Assembly: GCA_013076295.1 (NCBI GenBank)
Contig: RQOL01000531.1
Span: 3,038,001-3,102,000, forward strand
Length of the DNA stretch: 64,000 nt
Direction of reading: 5' to 3'
Origin: Sanderia malayensis
Taxonomy: Eukaryota; Cnidaria; Scyphozoa; Semaeostomeae; Pelagiidae
In this document: piece after piece, positions 30,775 to 41,685 of the stretch
Numbering within the stretch: the stretch's first letter is position 1
Layout: every line of letters begins with the position of its first letter
The notes under the pieces: model-generated
The model's database searches: none
Told to the model about the DNA's origin: nothing
The model's input: the letters and a program-made list of their open reading frames with translations, nothing else
Translations under genes and position numbers: made by a program

Positions 30775-32091
30775 TCATTCTGTTTTATTTTCAGCTTCAT
30801 CTTTTGGCTTATCTGATGCTTCACCATTTACTTCTGCTGTTTCATCTGGCTTTGCTTCAGTCTCTTCTTCCTTTGGTTCTTCAACTTTCTCCTCAGTTTT
30901 TGCATCTTCGGCCTTTTCCTCTGTTTTTGCATCTTCAGTCTTCTCATCAGCTTTTGCCTCTTCGGTTTTTTCATCTCCATTTGAACCGTCATCTTTTTTG
31001 CCTTCTCTGACCTTCTTCTTGGATCTCTTAAAACTGAACCTTCTTGGAATGTGGGTGTGCTCTGGTTTATCGCCCAAAACCATATCCTGCCAGTCAGGCC
31101 AGAACTCAGACTTCATTCTCTCGACGAAATCTTTCAGATTCTTCAGCTCTTCGTTGATTAACTTTGACTGTGGCGATTCCAATCCAGAATACAAGAAATT
31201 AACGAGTAGTCCAAATGCCGTAGCATCAACACTTGTCACTTCGGCACCCATTAAATATGGTTTATCTGCAAGGAAATCTGACAGTGCGCGCAAATCTTGT
31301 TCAGCAAGGTGGTAAATCTCTTCCTTGGAATGACGGCCTATGCCTTGTTGATCAAGTGTGGAGCGGGCCTTTCTTTGACTCATCTTAAAACTTACAGTAA
31401 AACCGATGCCCTTGGATTGCGCACCACAAATCTTCTTCCATTCATTATATTCGTCGATAAAGCGATTATATACCATCGTGTAATAAGTATTCTCCTCCAT
31501 CATCAATTTGAATGCTCTTGACTGGGCCTTCTCCACTTGACTCAACCGCTTTTCCATATCTATGTCGAACATCTTGTTAAGATGACCGATAATGAAATTA
31601 GAATCAGGCACCTTCTCACCCTTATATTCAATCCAAGGCATTTTTCCTTTCTTTCCAACTTTAAAGGAATGAACGTTCTCGTACGGGATCTTGTTCATTC
31701 GGAGGAATGTCTCCAATTTCAGACAAAAGAGTGACAGGCTTGGAGTGTTCTTTCCAGGAGGATATTGATGCAACATTACTTTCGGTGGGCCTTCTTCTTT
31801 CTTCTCTTCTTGTACTTCTATTTTCTCGGCTGCCTGTTCTTCAGTTGAAACAATAGCTTCAGCGGCAGGCTTTTCCTCTTCCTTGGGGGCTTCAGCATCT
31901 CCATTTTCTTTCACTTGCTCAACTTGTACTTCTCCTTCAACTGCATCTTCACCAGCCCCACCTTCGATGGTTTTAGTCGTTATCACTTCGGTCACCGTTC
32001 CATCTGATGTGACAGTAGTTGTGGTTTCAGAAATGACAGTAACTGTCTCCTCCACTGTAGTGGTGGTCATTGAGGATTCTACTTCAGTCAT
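30775..32091 (-). CDS. fax: Failed axon connections (fax/FAXC) homologue, copy 1
   Basis: A single-exon ORF of 438 residues. Residues 1-100 are Thr/Val- then Glu-rich and probably disordered. About 105-180 is a thioredoxin-fold GST-N-like domain (VMLHQYPPGKNTPSLSLFCL, then PWIEYKGEKVPDSNFI). About 190-350 is an all-helical GST-C/metaxin-like domain (LRALSDFLADKPYLMG). 365-438 is a Lys/Glu repeat tail. This layout is that of Drosophila fax and vertebrate FAXC, which belong to the metaxin-related GST-like proteins; fly fax interacts genetically with Abl in axon growth. The usual GST catalytic residue is not evident. The start is the first ATG after in-frame stops, in a leader ending CAAGCTGACATA. 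Confidence 0.9.
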   Translation of the reverse strand: MTEVESSMTTTTVEETVTVISETTTTVTSDGTVTEVITTKTIEGGAGEDAVEGEVQVEQVKENGDAEAPKEEEKPAAEAIVSTEEQAAEKIEVQEEKKEEGPPKVMLHQYPPGKNTPSLSLFCLKLETFLRMNKIPYENVHSFKVGKKGKMPWIEYKGEKVPDSNFIIGHLNKMFDIDMEKRLSQVEKAQSRAFKLMMEENTYYTMVYNRFIDEYNEWKKICGAQSKGIGFTVSFKMSQRKARSTLDQQGIGRHSKEEIYHLAEQDLRALSDFLADKPYLMGAEVTSVDATAFGLLVNFLYSGLESPQSKLINEELKNLKDFVERMKSEFWPDWQDMVLGDKPEHTHIPRRFSFKRSKKKVREGKKDDGSNGDEKTEEAKADEKTEDAKTEEKAEDAKTEEKVEEPKEEETEAKPDETAEVNGEASDKPKDEAENKTE

Positions 32092-32297
32092 TATGTCAGC
32101 TTGATGGAGCAGAGAAACGTTGTGATATTCTTTAAAAAAGAAATACGTTTGAATTCACGATGACACCAAACTTTCTTGGCTCAACTTCGAGTACGATTTG
32201 ACTGACGACGACAACGCCCAGTCTTGAAGAGAATTCGTTACGCAGCTTGTCTTCTACGTTAATTTATGCAATCTCAACAGGTCTCTTGTTTTAGTAA

Positions 32298-32364
32298 CCA
32301 ATCACATTCAAATATCACTTGACTTCGACCAATCGCTGAAAAGTCAATTGTTTAACTAACCAAT
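32298..32364 (-). promoter_or_regulatory. Three CCAAT motifs upstream of fax
   Basis: CCAAT at 32298-32302, 32329-32333 and 32360-32364, about 31 bp apart (31 and 31) and 207-273 bp upstream of the fax ATG. Read from fax they are inverted ATTGG boxes. The near-regular spacing suggests NF-Y-type promoter sites. Copy 2 keeps them at about 58687-58753. Confidence 0.45.
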
Positions 32365-33243
32365 CAATGAAATGTCTGAATATATTAAGTGGGCGATTCA
32401 TCATTGACAACTTTGTCATCATCATAATAATAATCATCAGAAGCATGCATGCCCATACTTTTTGAAATTGTCTAATCTATTGTTGGCCTTTTGTTATTGA
32501 CAAACAAGCCAATTATAATAAAAACACATTTGTGGGTTTAAACACGTGTGTTGGTTGTTTATCACTGCAAGAAATGTTTATGACCACCAGGAGATTTCAT
32601 TCACCAGATTTCTTCACTGCGAAATAACACAGACCTTAGCATGACTATTTTAAACGGAAAACGTTTGTCGTTGAAAAAAATTGACCTCGAAAATCTTCGA
32701 GAGAATTTACAAAGTTACAAATTCCTAAAATACCAATGATTCCTTTTAGATGTTGAAACTTTATCCCTTTGGATTTACATCTTGTCATAAGGTACCACAA
32801 AAATTTCAGAAATATCTTAGTCCTTTTCAACTGAGCACTTATATAATTAAACGGTCGATAAATATGATAGATAAATTATAGCTAATATTGATAATCATAG
32901 AAATGACATCAAAATGTTATTCAAGGGGCCATTATTCAGATACTATCTAATAAAATAAAATAAAGGACTTTTATATTTGTCATCCTGTACTATTTTAGCA
33001 TTTTATTAGTGATGAAATGTTGTGGTTAGCAAAAGGTCAAGTTGTGTTTCATTCATGAAGTTCTTGGTCACATGGTCTTGCGTGGGCTTTGCATAAATTA
33101 TGCAAATCTTCATCACAAAGTCTAACTGAGTAAATAATGAGATCCCTCTGCGGGGCTTCCTTCTTAAAAGAATTCACAATAAATTCACACTTTCTCACCT
33201 CTCAGAAATTCAGTCACGCTTCAGGCATCTCATTCAGACGGAA
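32365..33243. other. Interval between fax 5' end and RNPC3 3' end
   Basis: Holds the fax upstream region and the RNPC3 3' UTR. No coding exon recognised. A 61-residue minus-strand ORF at 32645-32830 looks accidental. Confidence 0.4.
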
Positions 33244-36177
33244 TCAAGATGTTCGCCCAAATTGCTGTGTTTCTTGACTTAAGGCACAAATACATTTGAA
33301 CATAAATATGTGTGAGAGTTTAAGTGTGGAGTTAAATAGATAGATGGTAGAAAACTGTAGACTAAAAATCGAACAAAATAAGCTTAACAAATGAGGAAAA
33401 GATACAATGAGGAGAGGTTTCTCGTGCAAAATGAACCCATGTAATTCTTCAAGTGCACAACTTGCTTCCAACTTTGAAGGAAAATTAACGAAGGCTTGCC
33501 CTTTCATTCGGCCTTCTTTCATTAATCTTATATCAAATCTAAAAAAATAACAATAAAATCATTTAATAAAGTCTATAATAATGAATTAAAGATATTAATA
33601 ATAATGATGTTGATGATGGTTAAGTAATTAGATACAAACTTTTGCTTCTCTGAATCTTCACATTTGGTGATAAACCTTTTAAAAATATATTCCAGGTCCT
33701 AAAGAGAATTAGAAAAAATTTAAATTTATTATTCAGTCTCAAAAATTCATTTTCAGGGCATATATGTACCCAATAAAAACATAAAAACATAAAAACATAA
33801 TTGATGAGAAAATTGCCTCAATTGTTGTCTGTTTTGACAAGTTCTTGATGTAAATACGATCTGTTGGTGTTCCTTTTTGATAATTCTTCATCTGTGGTAT
33901 AGCATTCAAATCTACAAAATATACACACAGATACAACAAATTATTATTATCTCATGATTAATGTTAAGCATTGCTGCATTCATTAAAAATGCTAGATACA
34001 CAAGCACAAACAGTAAAATATGCAAAAAATGAAATGATAATTGTGGTATAATTGAGTCATAACTGTACTAACAGAATGTTAAGTATGGTGAACGATGAAG
34101 ACAGATTAATGCTTCAAAAGAATTCTGTGTGTGTGAAGTGTCGGAAAGAAGGTCGATGCGAAAACACATACAAGGTAAGAGGGTCATATAGGGGTTCCAG
34201 GGAACAGGGGAACTTGCCCAAAATTAAAAAGGGAACAAGGGAACATGAGAAAATTACACGGGAAACAAGGGAACATTGATAGCAAACAGGGATCAGGGAA
34301 CACAAAAATGGAAATTTCTTCGTAGAACAACGAGGGAACATATGCAATTTCTATAAGGGAACAGGGGAACATGACTCCCCCCTATACGACCCTCAGGTAA
34401 TTAACTTTGTTCAAAACTACATGACAATAAATTAACAGAATAATAAAAAGGAATTTTAATACCACTTCAGATGAATCATATCAAAGCAAGTATTCAGTAC
34501 ATGCATATATAATTGTATTAATATATAAGTCAGAAAAGAGACGTCGCCATCTTAAATTAAACACAAGTGTTAATTACAATGCCTGTTGCTGATTACTTTC
34601 GGCGTTTCTCTTTCCTTTCGTTGATTTGCGTGACTGAATGTAATTAAAACATTCACGCCAAGTTTAAGAGAAAGTAATAGCTAAATGATATCAAAGGTCT
34701 TACCGTCACGAGACATTCTCTGTAATTCTATCTCCTTTGAAGAAATATAAACGCCATTCTTTGAAGAATCATCATAATCAGCATCATTCTTATCATCAGC
34801 CTCACTTTGTTCCAAAACACCAAATCCGCATGACAAATTCTCTTCTTCATTTGAAGTCATTATTCTTTCTGCTTTGTGTTCAGTGAAAGCTGATGCAATA
34901 TTATTAGCAAGTTTAAATTCAATTCTTTTCATCCTAACCTGTTGAGATTTCTCAAAGGCTTCATCAATATCTTGTTGTTGTAAAGTCTTATTTTTCTTGC
35001 TTTGGTTATAAGAAGAAAATTTCATGGGCTTCAGTCGTTTTCTTTTTATTCCAGTTTCCAATACATACGTTGAAGAAGTATTCAATTGATTTCCATCGTT
35101 TCTAAAATCATATAATAACAAATATATCATGAATACAATTTGCTAACCAATCAATATAGTATAATGTATAACAACGTACAACAAACGATAATTAATACAC
35201 ACAGAAAGTTGGAGAGCAAGAACGCAAGCTACATACGTGTCTTGCGAGTCGCTTTCGATTTCTGATCCTTCACTTGATTCGTAATCTTCTAAATCATTTG
35301 TATCTACACATGCATCTATCAACTGAATTGTATCACCAGGCTTGCAATAGAAAATATCCAATTATAATGCTTATTATTAACAAAGAATCTTCTGTCTAAT
35401 ACTCTCGTTGCATTGATTAGAAACTAAGCATAAAAGGTTATTCAATAGGAGAAGTAAAAACAACGCATACCAATGGAGGAGTAATTGTCTGCACAGTAAA
35501 AGGAGGAGATAGATTCATTTTGTTCATCAGGTGTAAGACCTAAAACATCAACCAATGATTCCTAATAGTACATAGATTTAGATGAATTTCTACACAAGCT
35601 AGTTGTATACCTGGTAAAGGCTTGTATTGGTACACGAGGACTCACCTGGGTATAAAACCTTGGAATGGCAGCCATGGCATTTGCAATGTTTGTAAGAATG
35701 GCAATCGTAGGAGAGGGATACAGGTAGGATAAATGCTTCGGGAAAGAATGATGAACTCTAAAACCAAGCCGAAAACAACTTGAAACGTCTCCAATAGATT
35801 ACATGAAAAATGATAGTTAAAAAATATGATATTAACAAATTACCCTAACTTGGATGAAATAGCCTCAGAAACATCATTGTCTGCTTCCACCTGTCTTAAA
35901 GTTGAATCGTTGCCTGCAGAAATTTTATCCTTTCTTACAACAATATTTGATTTTCTATCCAAAACATTCCTGGAAACAAAATAGAAAACATCTTACTCCA
36001 ATACAACATTCACAGAACCTCTATGCTTATGCCAACAATGTATATAAAGAAACAAAAAAAGGGGAAATGAACAAACCTGCATTGAACTGAATTGGCAACA
36101 AGATCACACTCATTGTTCCCATATTCAACTTTGAGATGAAAGCCTAATATATCTAACTGATGAAGTCGTTTTAAAGC
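33244..36177 (-). CDS. RNPC3: RNPC3 (U11/U12-65K) homologue, exons 3-12, copy 1
   Basis: Exons in transcript order: 36077-36177, 35844-35969, 35646-35757, 35471-35539, 35237-35340, 34704-35101, 33817-33911, 33634-33698, 33406-33538 and 33244-33264. They encode the end of the first RRM, the conserved HHSFPKHLSYLYPSPT and VLHLMNKMNL blocks, an acidic linker, and the C-terminal RRM (RNP2 IYIKNL, RNP1 KGQAFVNF). RNPC3 joins the U11/U12 di-snRNP of the minor spliceosome; its C-terminal RRM binds U12 snRNA. Exons 1-2 are absent: the sequence enters the intron-2 minisatellite and then the N gap. This copy is therefore 5'-incomplete, most simply because the contig ends. Confidence 0.85.
33265..33405 (-). 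other. U12-type intron in RNPC3 C-terminal RRM, copy 1
   Basis: Donor GTATCTTTT (minor-type consensus RTATCCTTT), branch-site-like GCCTTAAG about 14 nt before the CACAG acceptor, phase 0. Splicing joins PLLI to QFGRTS and stop, matching the end of the RRM. The copy-2 counterpart is 59655-59795. Confidence 0.7.
34179..34394. mobile_element. 216-bp MITE with 16-bp TIRs, copy-1 specific
   Basis: TIR GAGGGTCATATAGGGG on the left against GAGGGTCGTATAGGGG on the right. The 6-bp AGGTAA is duplicated at 34173-34178 and 34395-34400. The empty site is at about 60541 in copy 2. The interior has about eight GGGAACA motifs in one orientation. It lies in an RNPC3 intron. Confidence 0.75.
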
Positions 36178-36235
36178 CTTGAAGTACAAAAAATAGATAA
36201 ACTTTGAAAAATATTCAAACATATTGAAGTTATTT

Positions 36236-37239
36236 AAGGTAACCTATTGTAGCAATTATGCTCAAACGTATGCAGATATTAAAGGTAACCTATTGCAGCA
36301 ATCATGCTCGAACCTATGCAGATATTTAAGGTAACCTATTGCAGCAATCATGCTCAAACGTATGCAGATATTAAAGGTAACCTATTGCAGCAATCATGCT
36401 CAAACGTATGCAGATATTAAAGGTAACCTATTGCAGCAATCATGCTCGAACCTATGCAGATATTCAAGGTAACCTATTGCAGCAATCATGCTCAAACCTA
36501 TGCAGATATTAAAGGTAACCTATTGCAGCAACCATGCTCAAACTTATGCAGATATTCAAGGTAACCTATTGCAGCAATCATGCTCAAACTTATGCAGATA
36601 TTAAAGGTAACCTATTGCAGCAATCATGCTCAAACCTATGCAGATATTAAAGGTAACCTATTGCAGCAATCATGCTCAAACGTATGCAGATATTAAAGGT
36701 AACCTATTGCAGCAATCATGCTCAAACTTATGCAGATATTCAAGGTAACCTATTGCAGCAATCATGCTCAAACGTATGCAGATATTAAAGGTAACCTATT
36801 GCAGCAATCATGCTCAAACTTATGCAGATATTAAAGGTAACCTATTGCAGCAATCATGCTCAAACCTATGCAGATATTAAAGGTAACCTATTGCAGCAAT
36901 CATGCTCAAACTATGCAGATATTAAAGGTAACCTATTGCAGCAATCATGCTCAAACTATGCAGATATTAAGGAACTATTGCAGCAATCAGCTCAAACTAT
37001 GCAGATATTAAAAAAAAAAAAAAAAAAAGTAACCTATTGCAGCAATCATGCTCAAACGTATGCAGATATTAAAGGTAACCTATTGCAGCAATCATGCTCA
37101 AACTTATGCAGATATTCAAGGTAACCTATTGCAGCAATCATGCTCAAACGTATGCAGATATTAAGGTAACCTATTGCAGCAATCATGCTCAAACTATGCA
37201 GATATTAAAGGTAACCTATTGCAGCAATCATGCTCAAAC
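36236..37239. repeat. 46-bp minisatellite in RNPC3 intron 2, copy 1
   Basis: About 21-22 tandem units of GGTAACCTATTGCAGCAATC plus ATGCTCAAACNTATGCAGATATTNAA. Units 36960-37030 are degraded (lost bases, an 18-A run), looking like low-quality consensus next to the gap. Copy 2 has 11 units (62383-62888), then unique sequence. Confidence 0.9.
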
Positions 37240-37339
37240 NNNNNNNNNNNNNNNNNNNNNNNNNNNNNNNNNNNNNNNNNNNNNNNNNNNNNNNNNNNNN
37301 NNNNNNNNNNNNNNNNNNNNNNNNNNNNNNNNNNNNNNN
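37240..37339. other. Assembly gap (100 N)
   Basis: Exactly 100 Ns, a conventional unknown-size scaffold gap. The minisatellite ends on its left and piggyBac-derived sequence starts on its right, so this is a contig join. Confidence 0.98.
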
Positions 37340-38826
37340 GGTTTAGAAAGTCGGAAGCAGACTTTCAAGGTTCTATTATTCCGTCAGAAAGAATTCCTGA
37401 GCATGGGAGACCTGCAGCTATTTTTGATGCTGGTACAAAACCACATGAGATATTTGAAGGTATAATGGACGACGAATTTATCATCGCATGTACTGCAAGT
37501 ACAAATGAACATGGCGCTGAAGATCCATCATTCTTTGAAAAAATTGGGGAGATTTCAAGAGATAAGGCAGGAATACGCTTCGTAAGAGGTTTCTTTGCAT
37601 TCAAATAGCATCTTAGTCTTCTTGGATATCGGCAATATAGATGGGCTTGGAGTGAGGACCCTTTGCAGTCACAGCCATAAATAAAGAAAAAAATGAGCCG
37701 TGAAGTCTTTCGTCTTATGCTAAAGCATTTTTGAGTTGTAAAAGCTTCATCCTTGCCACCTACAGATCATTCAGACTACCATTACGTGCAGAATATTAAC
37801 TCTCGAGTTGAATATCTCAGACAGAAATCTTTATATCAAAGTAGACGGTTGGCTGGAAAATGTGCGTTGATGAAAGAAGAGTGACTAGCAATAGCAAAAG
37901 GAACCCTAAAAGCAAAATCAGAAATCCAGACAAGCCAATAAGAATGGGATGGACGATTTGTAAAGCAAGTCATAAAGGAGCGAATGGTGGAAATTATGCT
38001 GCTAATCATGTTGTGAAAGTGGAGAAGAAAACGTACAAAACATCTGGCAATGGTAAAAAAAAACTATGATATTGTTGAGCAACTCATATCTGAATTTAAA
38101 GACAGTGGACGTTTGGTTGTTATGGACAGTGGCTTTCCCACAATAAAATTAATGGAAGATGCAAGAGCAAATGGCATACTCGATTAATTGCTACGCAAAG
38201 GGGCAACCTGCTCATTTCCCATGCAGCCGTAAGGAAAGTTTGCGTTCAGCAAGACAACTTTTTTTTGGGTTTTCTAAGTCTCTTTATAAAGGTTTTCTAA
38301 ACATTACATATTGGAACGACAACAATATGGTAATCTTTTTGGATAATGACATCAAGCCTGGCCAGCAGTATTGGGAACCTGTTGAAGTCAACCAAGGAAG
38401 GGAATAGGTCATCATTTATATGCCCAGAGTTGCTGTACTATATCGCAAAATGTATGGATGGGTAGACAAAACCAACCAGCAACTGTCTTATCATAATGCT
38501 GAATTTAGAAGTGTGAGGAAGCAAAACGGAATTTTCGATAGACATTATGAGATGTACGTCTTAGTCAACGGTCATACTTTATGGCGCAACAGCAATAATC
38601 TTCACGAGCAGTTATCAAAAAATGCTCTTTCGCAAAGCTCATTTCGATTCGAAGTAATTCGTATCTGGTATGCAGTGTTCAAGATGTTTCATGAACGTAT
38701 GCCAGTTATCCATCTGATGAACCACGTGGAAAGAAAAGATCGTTGGAATCTGTTTCGACTTACATGCTTTTACTGTATTCAAGAATTTGGCAGAGATCAT
38801 GTAAGTGATTGGTTCTCAATAGCTTG
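37340..38826 (+). pseudogene. piggyBac-type transposase remnant
   Basis: Open fragments in several frames give a piggyBac-like (DDE_Tnp_1_7) order: an N-terminal block with IFDAGTKPHEIFEGIM and FFAFK, then DKPIRMGWTICKAS, VVMDSGFPTIKLMEDARA (one of the catalytic Asp motifs), FSKSLYKGFLNITYW, YWEPVEVNQG and VAVLYRKMYGWVDKTNQQLS. At least three frameshifts and several stops break the frame, so it is inactive. The 5' end is cut by the N gap; no TTAA-flanked TIRs are visible. Confidence 0.7.
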
Positions 38827-39434
38827 ACGTCACGTTAACTAGGGCAAGTTTCTACTTTCTGAGATATTTCAAGCTTCCTTAACTACACAATCAAAATAAA
38901 CCACGTAAATCTGGATGCATGACGCAGAAATCAATGAATAATAAATTAAAGAACTTAAGAACTAACCTCTTTTCTTAGGTAATCTATGTTAGTTGCCATG
39001 TCAAGTAGAACTTTTCCAACTTCACCACTCTTGTTCTTCGATATTCATTATGTTTCAGATAAATGAATCAGAACTTCACGATAAGATATTTCAGATTTTG
39101 TAATGTAATGTCGGTCTGAAAAGTTAAGTTTTTCATTATCGTTATCACTATTTTTAATTTCGCGCCAAAACTGTACAAAATAAGGCTAAGCCCCAGACCT
39201 CTAAATTATAAAAGAGTTGTGAAAGCACCATTTTATGCCTCCAAAACATTAAAATTTCAAAATGTAATTTTCATATTTATCTAATCCCCTGACATTATTT
39301 AATATATTTGGTTGTGTGAAGTCTTGTTACATTACAAATGCGCATGTCTAACAATTTGAGGAATGATTTGCGAGAATTCTCGTCGTCGTTTGCTGCGTTT
39401 GTATCATGAAAGAAATTGAAGACATTATAGGCAT
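38827..39434. other. No clear gene; possible short minus-strand exon
   Basis: About 38970-39045 on the minus strand has an open stretch encoding VGKVLLDMATNIDYLRKE followed by a GTTAGT donor-like site. It may be an isolated exon or part of a decayed element. Otherwise nothing recognised. Confidence 0.2.
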
Positions 39435-39867
39435 TACCGTAAATCCTCGAATAAGCCCCCACGTTCGAATAAGCGCCCCCCTCGATTAAGCCCCCACCTA
39501 AAAAATCATTTTTGCAAATAAGCCCCCTCATAAGTGCAGAATAATATCTTAATTCGAGAATGCCCCCACAGGACAATAGCTATACAGTATCACTTCCTTT
39601 GACTCGAGACAAAAAAGCGAAAAGAAACGCGATTTTCGTGACAATAAACAAATTATAATTTTTGTTAAATCTTCACACAGCACTTTGTGAAAAAAGTTTA
39701 GCCGATTGAGAAAACTGTGTCGTCTTTTTTCTGTCAACCTTTGAGGAAAAAGCAAAACTTTGAAATAAGCCCCCCCCCTCGAATAAGCCCTCCCCTCGAA
39801 TAAGCCCCCACCAAAAATTTCATTTTTGCAAATAAGCCCCCGGGGGCTTATTTGACAATTTACGGTA
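39435..39867. mobile_element. TA-flanked MITE (TACCGTAAATC family)
   Basis: Starts TACCGTAAATCCTCGAATAA and ends with the inverse complement of TACCGTAAAT. Clusters of AATAAGCCCCC occur at both ends. Related to 1270-1524. It appears to interrupt the helicase-derived region, since ATCATRAAAGAAATTGAAG occurs on both sides (39402 and 40150). Confidence 0.65.
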
Positions 39868-40139
39868 TTCTATGACTGGGCCCTGCAGATATTCCGACAA
39901 CAAACGACGTATACTGCTGCACGACAATTGTTCTCGGTCTCGGTCGTGAATCACGGAAATATTAATTCTCGTCAACCTTCCTCTGGCCTTTGATATCTAG
40001 CAACAAACTACAGAAAAGGGTCTTATAATTTTACACGAAAAACTTGGACTTGAGTACGCCAGTTTTTTGGCCTTCGTGGAAACGAGGTTTGGGTGGTTCC
40101 GTCTGAATTTCTCCCGATTTTTGAATTTGTTGTTGGAAG

Positions 40140-40615
40140 ATGGAGGATTGTATCATAAAAGAAATTGAAGTAATTGTTTTTAGCAATGTTTTAAACGAAC
40201 AAGATACATTTGTTTGTGCACCAACAGGTTCGGAAAAGACGCTATGCTTTGTTTTTTTGTCAGAAGCTTCACATTTGATAGACATACTTGAGATTTAAGA
40301 CAACAACAACGGGCCTAATTCTTGCTCTTATATCACTTTAGTTCTTTCTCCATTATCCGCCTTAATAGTGGAGCAAACAAAGAGATTGAAAGACTATGGC
40401 GTCCATGCAACGTTTGTTTGGGAATGACAAAATGATTCTCAAATTATACGAGAAATGAAAAAGGTTCCTTTGAAGGTTGTGTTAATCACTACGCCTGAGG
40501 CTGGGCTGCCTTGCCTTGGAGTGGAGTCAACGTGGCGAAAACTGTTTTGCTCAAAACCATATCAAAATAAAATTGAAACATTTGCTGTTGATGAAGCACA
40601 TTGTATTTGATATTG
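40140..40615 (+). pseudogene. RecQ-like helicase fragment
   Basis: Reads APTGSEKT (Walker A; the usual Gly before Lys is Glu) at 40218-40241, then a SPLSALIVEQTKRL block, TTPE, and AVDEAH (Walker B/DEAH) at about 40584-40601. Two in-frame stops break it, and a GTAAGT donor follows at 40616. It is the N-terminal helicase core of a RecQ-type protein, probably a dead gene fragment or part of a mobile element. Confidence 0.6.
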
Positions 40616-40751
40616 GTAAGTTTTTTTTTAATATATCAATTACATATAATAATTACTTAATAACTATAATACCTATAGAAATCTGAAAAATACTTGATGG
40701 TATACTTAGGAACAGAAAATATCCTCTTATTCTTATAACTAGTAACTTATT

Positions 40752-40940
40752 TTATACTGCCATATCTGATTCTTTAAGTAATTTTGCGAGTTCTTGCTTC
40801 TTGGTTAAGTCTTGGATCTTTTTTAAGGCTTGCTTCCATATCTTCTTTTTTAATCCAAGAATTAAGTTTCTCCCAGTTAATTTTCTAAGTTTGAGAAATT
40901 GTTTTAAATGTTTTGTTATAATGTCCTTTAAATTTTTCAA
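40752..40940 (-). other. Unrecognised lysine-rich 62-residue ORF, copy 2
   Basis: Counterpart of 54-242 with very few substitutions. It marks the start of the second copy of the locus, which aligns from about 40710. No domain recognised. Confidence 0.2.
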
Positions 40941-41338
40941 ATAAATGTTCCCTATGAAGATTGTTAACCATTAATGAAAAAAATTTCAAAAACCTTTTGT
41001 TTAATGTTTGTCTACAAATGAAGGGAGTGAAAATTTCCACAGGTTGTAAATACGCATTCTATTTTATTTCTCAAATCAAGTTATTGTTCAGTGTAAAGAA
41101 AAGCAACCCATTTGCTCTAACCCTCTCATGCCCAGCATCCCAGTAGGTCCCAGTAGAAGCAAAAATCATGAAAAACTCAATTTGATTAAAACTGGCTGAA
41201 ACTTGGTGAGAAGTACAATTTTGGGGCGCTGAATTCGAATATCGAATTTATTTTTTGAAATTTTGATGTTTTGGGGGCAAAAAATGGGGGTAAAAGGGGG
41301 GCAATATGCAATTTTTGAAACTTGTCAAATTTGAATCT

Positions 41339-41585
41339 TTGAAATTCACTGTATTTACGTGTTTTCACCGAGATGCACACTGATAATGCACTAATACACT
41401 TGTCTTCACTTTCTTATACACTTGCAATTCACTGTATTTACGTGTTTTCACCGAGATGCACACTGAAAATGCACTAATACACTTGTCTTCACTTATACAC
41501 ACCCTTATACACTTGCTATTCACTGTATTTACAAGATTTTTTTACCCAAATGCACTCTGATAATGCACTAATACATGTGTTATAC
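41339..41585. repeat. 91-bp tandem repeat, copy 2
   Basis: About two and a half units of the array at 640-1085. Immediately to its right the sequence jumps to the equivalent of 1946, so the TIR element and leader region of copy 1 are missing here. Confidence 0.8.
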
Positions 41586-41685
41586 ATATGATGATTTTGA
41601 ATTATTGGGGTGTGTCGGCCTACCTACCTCGCTCGATCTCATATCACATATTATATCGCTGAGGATTAATTAACTGATATTCAAA

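Noticed and set aside
30767..31315. 182-residue plus-strand ORF opposite fax (also 57156-57704)
   Set aside because: Its Ser/Ala/Phe-rich sequence is the antisense shadow of the Glu/Lys-coding fax tail; the minus-strand frame has clear GST-like homology.
32500..33243. USSE-type element (paired U12 5' splice-site repeats) in the RNPC3 3' region, known for vertebrate RNPC3 regulation
   Set aside because: I searched by eye for paired RTATCCTT motifs on the minus strand and found none.
33539..33633. U12 intron after RNPC3 exon 10 using GTATCTAA and the TTCTTTAAT branch-like site with a nearby TAG acceptor
   Set aside because: The resulting frame reaches a stop or shifts, because the T-run length does not keep phase in either copy.
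34052..34279. Plus-strand exon with a CVKCRKEGRC motif in an RNPC3 intron
   Set aside because: The Cys motif is short and no upstream or downstream partner exon was found; kept only as context for the MITE insertion.
36236..37239. CRISPR-like array
   Set aside because: Units are directly abutting and nearly identical, with no unique spacers; this is a minisatellite in a eukaryotic intron.
36810..37608. ORFs through the minisatellite and N gap
   Set aside because: They arise from the 46-bp repeat and run across undefined bases; the reading across the gap is meaningless.
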